DNA of 21,590 bases from JBCCJA01 sp039045975 (GTDB lineage Bacteria; Planctomycetota; Planctomycetia; Planctomycetales; Planctomycetaceae), in NCBI GenBank assembly GCA_039045975.1, contig JBCCJA010000063.1, positions 1 to 21,590 of the forward strand. The letters are read 5' to 3'. Under the pieces are notes generated by a model. The model was not told where the DNA came from. It ran no database searches and saw nothing but the letters and a program-made list of their open reading frames with translations. This document shows positions 1 to 5,778 of this stretch, piece by piece. The translations under genes and the position numbers were made by a program. The first letter of the stretch is position 1; every line of letters begins with the position of its first letter.

Positions 1-117
1 CGGGCCCCCGGGGGGGGGCTCCCGGGGGGGGGGGGGGCGCCCGCCGCCGGTGGTTCAAAGTAATTGTTTCACCCCCCTACCCCCTCGGGGGGGCCCCCCC
101 CCCACCGCTCGCCATCC
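1..117. other. Low-complexity left edge, no gene
   Basis: The first 50 bases and positions 71-105 are almost entirely runs of G or C, around a short mixed stretch at 51-70. This is unlike the rest of the window, where codon structure is clear. No gene is visible before the stop codon of the metallophosphoesterase at 118-120. The pattern is typical of poor base calling or assembly at a contig end, so its base-level content should not be trusted. Confidence 0.6.
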
Positions 118-1500
118 TTATTGCGTGATTCTCTTGTGCCCCGTTTCATCTTTCGTGAGCACGAAGCGGTCGTGGAGCCGGCCGGTGGCGGTGCGGGCTT
201 CGTAGGTGATCGCGTCGTGCGTGACGTCGATCACCTGGTACAGCTGCAGGAACTCGCCGCGGGCGACGAACGGGTTTTCTTCTTCCGGGTATTTCTTGAA
301 CGGGTACTGCTTCGGCCCGCTGACCGAGACGACGTAGACCGTCCCGTGTCCGGCCTGCGTGCTGAGCCCCGTCGTGAGGTTCTCGCCGACGCCGTGTGAG
401 TGCCCGTGGTCGGCGTGGTCTTCGTGGGTCAGCAGGCCGCTGCGGCCGTAGCTGTGATCGTGGCCCTGCAGCACGAGGTCGACGCCGAACTCGTCGTAGA
501 CCGGCTGCCACGACTCGCGGAGCGTGAGGTTATCGCGGCCCCGGCTTGACGAGTGGATCGGGTGGTGGTGCGTCACGATCGTCCAACGGCCGGGGTTGTC
601 TTCGAGCACCTGCCGCAGCCAGACGGTCTGTTTGCCGCGGAGGCCGGCCGATTGCAGGGCCGCCATCGAGTTCAGCCCGATCACGCGGACGCCGTTGACG
701 TCGTAGTAGTAAGCCGTCTCTTCGAGCCCGTCGGGACCGTTGAACGGGAACGCGAACCGCTCGTCCCAGCGGTCCGACAGCGTTCCCTGCCAGATGCCGG
801 CCGACTGGAGCGCCTGTTCGGCGGGCGAGTTCGCGGGCCGACGCGTGTACTCGTGATTGCCCGGCACGGCGATCGACGGCGTCTGCCCGAAGACGAATCC
901 GCCGCCGTGGAACCACTCGCCCCATTCGGCGTCGCTGTCGGCTCTGTTCACGAGGTCGCCGGCGTGCAGGAGGAAGGCGGCGTCGGGGGCGTCGCCGTAC
1001 GCCTGCCGCATGACACGGGACCACAGCGATTTGATGTCGTTCTGGGCGTCGCCGACGTAAACGAAGCGGAAGGGCGTGACGTCGCCGGCGGCCGTCGCGG
1101 CGGCGGTCCGGGCGTGGAACCATTCGCTCCAGACTTTGCCGTTCCCGATGCGATAGGCGTAGAGGGTGTTCGGCCGCAGGCCGGTGAAGGCGACCTCGTG
1201 GTAGTTCACGTCGGAGGGGCTCGGTCGGCCGTCCGCGTCCGAAGCGGGCGGCGGGGCGACCGTCACGGGTTTCGTGGTGCCCGCGATCTTTCCGCGGGTC
1301 TCGCGGATCCCGGGCCCGTCGGTCGCGACGGCGATCTGGCCGAACGCGGCTTTGGTGCCGACGTCGGTCCGCCAGGTGACCGTCAGCGACGTCGCCGGGT
1401 CGTCGCCGTAGTGCAGCAGGATGCGGTCCGGGACGGGCGACTGAGCCGTCGCCGCGGCGGCAGACGTGAGCGTGGCGAGGGCGATCAGCGAGCGGGTCAT
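118..1500 (-). CDS. Secreted purple-acid-phosphatase-like metallophosphoesterase
   Basis: 460 residues. The ATG at 1500 is chosen because it begins a clear Sec signal peptide, with a hydrophobic stretch and an A-T-A cleavage site near residue 19; the longer upstream reading frame lacks domain-like sequence. An N-terminal fibronectin-like/purple-acid-phosphatase domain (about 20-135) precedes a calcineurin-like phosphoesterase domain. All metal-binding motifs are visible: GDAQ (Asp151), GDLVNR (Asp182), GNHE (Asn215, His216), the HHH cluster at 311-313, and GHDH (His347, His349). The family hydrolyses phosphate esters with a dinuclear metal centre outside the cytoplasm; the substrate here is unknown. 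A His/Asp-rich insertion just after the GHDH motif could bind extra metal. It is transcribed divergently from the DUF962-like gene, with 111 bp between them. Confidence 0.9.
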   Translation of the reverse strand: MTRSLIALATLTSAAAATAQSPVPDRILLHYGDDPATSLTVTWRTDVGTKAAFGQIAVATDGPGIRETRGKIAGTTKPVTVAPPPASDADGRPSPSDVNYHEVAFTGLRPNTLYAYRIGNGKVWSEWFHARTAAATAAGDVTPFRFVYVGDAQNDIKSLWSRVMRQAYGDAPDAAFLLHAGDLVNRADSDAEWGEWFHGGGFVFGQTPSIAVPGNHEYTRRPANSPAEQALQSAGIWQGTLSDRWDERFAFPFNGPDGLEETAYYYDVNGVRVIGLNSMAALQSAGLRGKQTVWLRQVLEDNPGRWTIVTHHHPIHSSSRGRDNLTLRESWQPVYDEFGVDLVLQGHDHSYGRSGLLTHEDHADHGHSHGVGENLTTGLSTQAGHGTVYVVSVSGPKQYPFKKYPEEENPFVARGEFLQLYQVIDVTHDAITYEARTATGRLHDRFVLTKDETGHKRITQ

Positions 1501-1611
1501 CGGCGGCGGTCCGGGCGAACGACGGGTCGCGGGGAGGCTAACGCCGGCCCCGACCGACTCCAAGAATTCGGACGCGGCGTGTCGATCGTTGAAAGAACGA
1601 AAGGTCGTCCG

Positions 1612-1893
1612 ATGCTCCGCCGCTTTTGCGTCAACTACGCCGCCCGGCACCGTCACCCGGGCAACATCGCGTTCCACGTCGTCGGCCTGCCGGTGACGTT
1701 CGTGCTGCCGGTCGTGTTTCTGATCGGCGGACAGCCTGCCGCGGCCGGGCTCGGCTTTGTGGTCGGCTACGCCTTGCAGTTCGCCGGGCACGCGGTCGAG
1801 GGCAACGACGCGGGCGAGATCGTGCTGCTCAAGAAATGGCTCGGGCGGCCCTACCGCGAGTTCGGGCCCGGACGTAACGGTTCGCCCGGCTGA
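1612..1893 (+). CDS. Mpo1-like / DUF962 family small membrane protein
   Basis: 93 residues. The ATG at 1612 follows a GAAAGG ribosome-binding site at 1599-1604. The sequence has the family signature: a RHRHPGN motif near the N-terminus, a hydrophobic hairpin (about 21-55), then the GYALQFAGHAVEGND motif (about 52-66), where the conserved H and E-G-N residues sit. Yeast Mpo1 of this family is an iron-dependent dioxygenase in fatty-acid alpha-oxidation; whether the short bacterial versions share that activity is not established. It stands alone between the divergent phosphoesterase and the oxidoreductase gene 140 bp downstream. Confidence 0.8.
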   Translation: MLRRFCVNYAARHRHPGNIAFHVVGLPVTFVLPVVFLIGGQPAAAGLGFVVGYALQFAGHAVEGNDAGEIVLLKKWLGRPYREFGPGRNGSPG

Positions 1894-2033
1894 AGCAGGC
1901 GCTGCGGCCGGTTTCGGATCGAGAAGTCGACCGGGGAGCCGGGCGGTCCGTTGACGCTGCGGCCGACGCGGCGGTACACCGATCGTCGAATACCGATGCG
2001 TTCGACCCGCCCGCCCTCTTCCCGGAACCCGCC

Positions 2034-3485
2034 ATGAGTTTCCCCGACGCCGCCCGACCTTTCGACCGCCGCCGCTTTTTGCAGACTTCGGCCGCCGCCG
2101 CGGGGGCGATCGCGTTCGGCGCGACCGCCCGCCCGGCCCGGGCCGCCGCGACCGGGGCGTCGCTCGACGCACTGCTGCGTTCCGAAAAGATGTCGATCGG
2201 CATGATCGGCTGCGGCGGCATCAGCCGCGCGAATATGTGGGCCGCGAAGCCCTACCTGAACGTCGCCGCGGTCTGCGACGTCGACGCCGCCCGGGCCCGC
2301 GAGGCAAGCCAGCAGTTCTCCAAGGGCAAAGCACCGGTCCACAACGACTACCGCGCGATCCTCGACGATCCGAAGATCGACCTCGTCCACGTCGCGACGC
2401 CCGACCACTGGCACGCCAAGCCGACGATCGAGGCGATGCTCGCCGGCAAGGACGTCTACTGCGAGAAGCCGCTCACGCTCACCGTCGACGAAGGCAAGCT
2501 GATCCGCCGCGTGCAGCAGGAGACCGGCCGCGTGGTCCAGGTCGGCACGCAGCAGCGGAGCACGGGGCCGCTGTTCGTGCAGGCGGTCGCGCTCGTCGCG
2601 GCCGGCCGGCTGGGGCGGATTCGTAAGATCCAGTGCGCGATCGGCGGCGCGCCGAGCAGCGCTTCGATCCCGGTCGCCGAAGTCCCGGCCGAGTTCGATT
2701 GGGACCGCTGGCTCGGCCCGGCGCCGTTCGCCGACTACCGCTTCCTGGCCGCGCCCGAGCCGAAAGGCAACCAAAAGAAGGCGGGCCGGCCGAAGACGAA
2801 CGGGCATTACGAGTTCCGCTGGTGGTACGAGTACTCGGGCGGAAAGCTGACTGACTGGGGCGCGCACCACGTCGACATCGCCGGCTGGGCGCTCGAGGCG
2901 AACGGCCTTTCTCCCGACATCGCGTCGATCGACGGCACGGCCGAGCACCCGGTGTCGTTCGTCGACGGCGTCGCCCAGCAGAAAGACCGCTACAACACGG
3001 CGACGAACTTCCTGTTCACCGCGAAGACGGTCGACGGCGTCGAGATCGTCATCCGCAACGACACCGACAACGGCGTCCTCATCGAGGGCGACAAGGGTCG
3101 GATCTTCGTGAACCGTAAGCGGCTGGTCGGCGCCCCGGTCGAGGCGCTCAAGGACGACCCGCTGTCGCCCGAGGCGATCTCGTCCGTCTACCGCGACATG
3201 CCGCTGCTGACGCACCCGGCCGAGAAGGGCAAAGGCAGAGGGCCCAGCGACCGCACCGGCCATTGGGCGAACTTTCTGTACTCGGTCCGCGAGCGGGCCC
3301 TGCCGATCTCGGATGTCCACTCGCACATGCGGGCGCTCAACATCTGCCACCTCGCCGGCATCTCGGCCCGCCTCGGCCGGGAGATCAACTGGGACGCCAA
3401 GACCGAACGGATCGTCGGCGACGACGTCGCCGATTCGATGCTCAGCCGGCCCTATCGGTCGGGCTATGAGATCGAGATGGGCTGA
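2034..3485 (+). CDS. Tat-exported Gfo/Idh/MocA family oxidoreductase
   Basis: 483 residues. The N-terminus carries a twin-arginine signal (RRRFLQ at 12-17, an alanine-rich hydrophobic stretch, A-R-A cleavage near 37), so the enzyme should be exported folded. The Rossmann dinucleotide site is IGCGGIS (58-64). The family EKP motif is at 144-146, with Lys145 the usual catalytic lysine. The GAHHVDIAGW stretch has His278/His279 and Asp281 in the usual catalytic positions. The family oxidises or reduces sugars and inositols using NAD(P). Exported members are abundant in planctomycetes, and their substrates are mostly unknown. The gene ends 22 bp from the convergent enolase-superfamily gene. Confidence 0.92.
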   Translation: MSFPDAARPFDRRRFLQTSAAAAGAIAFGATARPARAAATGASLDALLRSEKMSIGMIGCGGISRANMWAAKPYLNVAAVCDVDAARAREASQQFSKGKAPVHNDYRAILDDPKIDLVHVATPDHWHAKPTIEAMLAGKDVYCEKPLTLTVDEGKLIRRVQQETGRVVQVGTQQRSTGPLFVQAVALVAAGRLGRIRKIQCAIGGAPSSASIPVAEVPAEFDWDRWLGPAPFADYRFLAAPEPKGNQKKAGRPKTNGHYEFRWWYEYSGGKLTDWGAHHVDIAGWALEANGLSPDIASIDGTAEHPVSFVDGVAQQKDRYNTATNFLFTAKTVDGVEIVIRNDTDNGVLIEGDKGRIFVNRKRLVGAPVEALKDDPLSPEAISSVYRDMPLLTHPAEKGKGRGPSDRTGHWANFLYSVRERALPISDVHSHMRALNICHLAGISARLGREINWDAKTERIVGDDVADSMLSRPYRSGYEIEMG

Positions 3486-3507
3486 CTTAGGCCCACTGCG
3501 GGTCCGG

Positions 3508-4890
3508 TCAGACTGAGAACGAGACGGCCGCGTCTGGCAGGACGCGGCCGATCTCTTCGACCCGCATCCCGAACCCGGGCCCCGACAGCGTCGACAGGTC
3601 GATCATACCGTCGCGACGACGGTACAGCCCGGGGTGGACCGCCGCCTCCGGCCGCGACGCCTCGGGATAGAACTGCGGGGCGTTCGATTCGAGTCCCCGG
3701 AGCGTCCCGGCATACGCCGCGAGCGTCGCGTGCGGGATCATTGCCAGCATCGGGTTGGTCAGGTCTTGCACCATGACCGGCATGCCGTGCGCCTTCGCCC
3801 AGCAGAGAGACAGGATCGCGCCGGTCTGCGTCTTGCAGGTCTTCAACGCGACGCCGTCCCAGCCGAGCGAGTGGCCGAACGCGATGTGGGTCCAGTCGTG
3901 GGCGCTCTCGTCGAGGAACAGCGGCTTGCGGGCCGCAATCGCGGTCACGTCGAATCGGTCGGCCCGCAGGTCGTAGGCGAACGGCTGTTCGATATAGAGC
4001 AGCCGGTCGAAGACGTCGGGACGGTCCGTCCGCAGCCGGTCGAGGATGTCGATCACATAATCGGGGTCGGGCGCCGTGCAATTAAAGTCGGCACACAGCG
4101 ACGCCTGGCCGCCCGCGACGGTGTCGACGCCGACGATCCGCCGAGTGTCCCACTCCGCGTCGGTCCCGCGGAGTTTAATTTTTAGGCAGTCGAGGCTATC
4201 AGCACGGACCCACTCCGCCAGCGTGACCGGATAGCCGTCGTCGGGCTCGTCGCCAGTCCGGTCGGCGTCGGTCAGCGGATCGCCCGCGCCGACGGAATGC
4301 CAGACGGGCAGGACCGACTCGGGTCGGGATGTGAGGAAGTCGGACGGGTACGTTCCGGCGAAACCGCGGTCCGTGTCGTCGGCTGGTGTGAGAAAAGCCG
4401 CGAGATCGCGACTCATGTAATCGCGATTATAAGTTCGATAGATCGGCACGCCCTGTAGATGCCCGTAGGCGTCGTGCAACGCCTGGTCGAAGACGCTGAC
4501 GCAGACCAAGGCCGCCAGGTAGGGCATCGTGATGTCTCCGTCCGACGCGACGTCGTCGAGGCCGGTCCGTCGAAAATCGTCCCCGACTTCGAGCGGATGG
4601 CCCCAAGCGTCGAAGTCGACCCACGCCTCCGCTAGCCGTTCGCAACAGGCCCGCATCGCCGTGTCCCGGGTCGTGTACGGCAGCGTCCCCGGCCACGCCC
4701 AGGCCGCACTGAGCGGCGTCTCGCCCCAGCCGACGGCGGTCGATCCGTCGCGGCCGCGGACGGTCACCTTCGCCCGCGCGACCGTGACCTCCGTCAGCGT
4801 CTCCCGCCCGAAGGCGTACGGCACCCGGGTTTCGACCGGCAAGAAATAAAGCTCGGTCGCGACGACACGGGCATCGGTTTCGCGTGACAT
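3508..4890 (-). CDS. Enolase superfamily enzyme (mandelate racemase/muconate lactonizing type)
   Basis: 460 residues, starting at the ATG at 4890. The C-terminal barrel has the full catalytic set of the muconate-lactonizing subgroup: KIK (Lys237, Lys239), three metal ligands in ADFN (Asp268), IEQPF (Glu301) and LDES (Asp327), and a second general base in ALKTCK (Lys350, with Lys353 nearby). Such enzymes abstract the proton alpha to a carboxylate, giving racemases, epimerases, cycloisomerases or sugar-acid dehydratases. It is longer than the usual 350-400 residues, with an extended region around 150-230 before the KxK motif. No signal peptide is seen, so it is cytoplasmic. The substrate cannot be read from the sequence. 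No Shine-Dalgarno site precedes the start. Confidence 0.85.
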   Translation of the reverse strand: MSRETDARVVATELYFLPVETRVPYAFGRETLTEVTVARAKVTVRGRDGSTAVGWGETPLSAAWAWPGTLPYTTRDTAMRACCERLAEAWVDFDAWGHPLEVGDDFRRTGLDDVASDGDITMPYLAALVCVSVFDQALHDAYGHLQGVPIYRTYNRDYMSRDLAAFLTPADDTDRGFAGTYPSDFLTSRPESVLPVWHSVGAGDPLTDADRTGDEPDDGYPVTLAEWVRADSLDCLKIKLRGTDAEWDTRRIVGVDTVAGGQASLCADFNCTAPDPDYVIDILDRLRTDRPDVFDRLLYIEQPFAYDLRADRFDVTAIAARKPLFLDESAHDWTHIAFGHSLGWDGVALKTCKTQTGAILSLCWAKAHGMPVMVQDLTNPMLAMIPHATLAAYAGTLRGLESNAPQFYPEASRPEAAVHPGLYRRRDGMIDLSTLSGPGFGMRVEEIGRVLPDAAVSFSV

Positions 4891-4974
4891 AAATCGCAGC
4901 CGGAGGCAGGAATCTATGTGACCATCGTAGTGACGCGGTAAAAGAACCGGCGAGTGATCGGCGTCATCCCCTGA

Positions 4975-5625
4975 TCAGGCCGACCGGAAGATCAGCGGGG
5001 CCGCGATCTCGATCCGGTCGACGAACTCGCCGACGACCGAGCCGTCGAGCCAACACGCCTTCGTCAGCGGCCGCTTCGCGATCAACGTCCGGGCCCGCAC
5101 GTGATCGGCGTATTTGTGGCCTTCATAGTCCGCGAAGCCCCGCGGCATCGTTTTGAGCGGGTCACGCGCGGCGATTTCGAGCCCGGCTTCTTCGATCTCG
5201 GCGAGGTATCGCTCGTACGCATCGGTCTCGTCGACGATCCACCGTCTGACCGGCTCCAACCGGGTCGCCGACGCCCTCCAATGGCCGCAGCCCATCCAGC
5301 CGCCGTCGGCGGCCAATTGCAGATACGCGTTGCCGGCGTCCTCGTACTTGTCGCCGCCCGGGTTCATCAGGCCACCGACCGACGTGCGGAACGGCTCGGC
5401 GGGATCGTTCCGGCGGAGGTCTTTCAGCATCCGTAACATCGTGTCGGCCGACCCGGTCAGGTCGATCGCGCGGTTCTTAAACTCCTCTGTCGCGGCCTCC
5501 AGCACGGCCGCGAACGGTTCGAGCAGATATTTCGCGATCTCGTCCTTATGCTCGCGATACCAGTCGGAATTGTTATTCGCGGCGAGGCCTTGGAGGAGAG
5601 CGAACGACTTATTCGTAAACTTCAT
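4975..5625 (-). CDS. DUF2461 (TIGR02453) family protein
   Basis: 216 residues. The opening pattern (F-T-N-K-S-F-A-L-L-Q-G-L-A, N-N-N-S-D-W-Y, then H-K-D-E) matches the DUF2461 N-terminus, where an N/R-x-W-F/Y motif is followed by a charged helix. The middle (G-N-A-Y-L-Q-L, then G-W-M-G-C-G-H-W) matches the family's conserved strand and G-G-G-x-W element. The function is unknown. It is cytoplasmic, with no signal peptide or membrane segment. It lies downstream of the topoisomerase gene on the same strand, but the 153-bp gap contains a strong palindrome, so an operon is doubtful. Confidence 0.75.
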   Translation of the reverse strand: MKFTNKSFALLQGLAANNNSDWYREHKDEIAKYLLEPFAAVLEAATEEFKNRAIDLTGSADTMLRMLKDLRRNDPAEPFRTSVGGLMNPGGDKYEDAGNAYLQLAADGGWMGCGHWRASATRLEPVRRWIVDETDAYERYLAEIEEAGLEIAARDPLKTMPRGFADYEGHKYADHVRARTLIAKRPLTKACWLDGSVVGEFVDRIEIAAPLIFRSA

Positions 5626-5650
5626 CGCCGGACCGCTAACCGCATGTCTC

Positions 5651-5667
5651 AGAGCTGCGACCAGTCG
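5651..5667 (-). repeat. Duplicate of the last 17 nt of the topoisomerase gene
   Basis: Positions 5651-5667 match 5781-5797 at 16 of 17 bases. The second copy lies inside the topoisomerase gene and encodes its final D-W-S-Q-F plus the first base of the stop codon. The first copy is non-coding and lies beyond the gene end. Together the copies bound a 113-bp segment (5668-5780) that carries the palindromic element. They look like a target-site duplication or a recombination scar; which one is inference. Confidence 0.75.
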
Positions 5668-5751
5668 TAGGGCAGGCCCCCGCCTGCCAGATTTCGAGCG
5701 TAAGTGCTGTCCGAGATCACCGGAAATTCGGCAGGCGGGGGCCTGCCCTAC
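5667..5751. repeat. Nested palindromic REP-like element
   Basis: Two 22-nt arms, 5667-5688 and 5730-5751, are perfect reverse complements separated by 41 nt. The 5-nt blocks 5691-5695 and 5723-5727 extend the pairing past a short mismatch. Each arm also folds on itself: the core GGCAGGCCCCCGCCTGCC is a 7-bp stem with a C4 loop (G4 on the other strand). This two-unit inverted arrangement resembles REP/BIME elements. It lies between two co-directional genes and could stabilise mRNA or end transcription, but no T-run follows on either strand. Its mobile-element nature is inference. Confidence 0.8.
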
Positions 5752-5778
5752 AGACCGCGGACATTGTTCCGACTGAAC

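Noticed and set aside
1501..2172. N-terminal extension of the metallophosphoesterase
   Set aside because: The extra 224 residues are low-complexity Arg/Pro sequence overlapping the DUF962-like and Gfo/Idh genes, and the internal ATG at 1500 begins a textbook signal peptide.
1851..3350. Long open frame of 499 codons antisense to the Gfo/Idh/MocA gene (similar long antisense frames at 18714-20126 and 7201-8274)
   Set aside because: High-GC genes often leave an open antisense frame. The translations are Arg/Asp/Val-rich without domain motifs, while the opposite strand has clear catalytic motifs.
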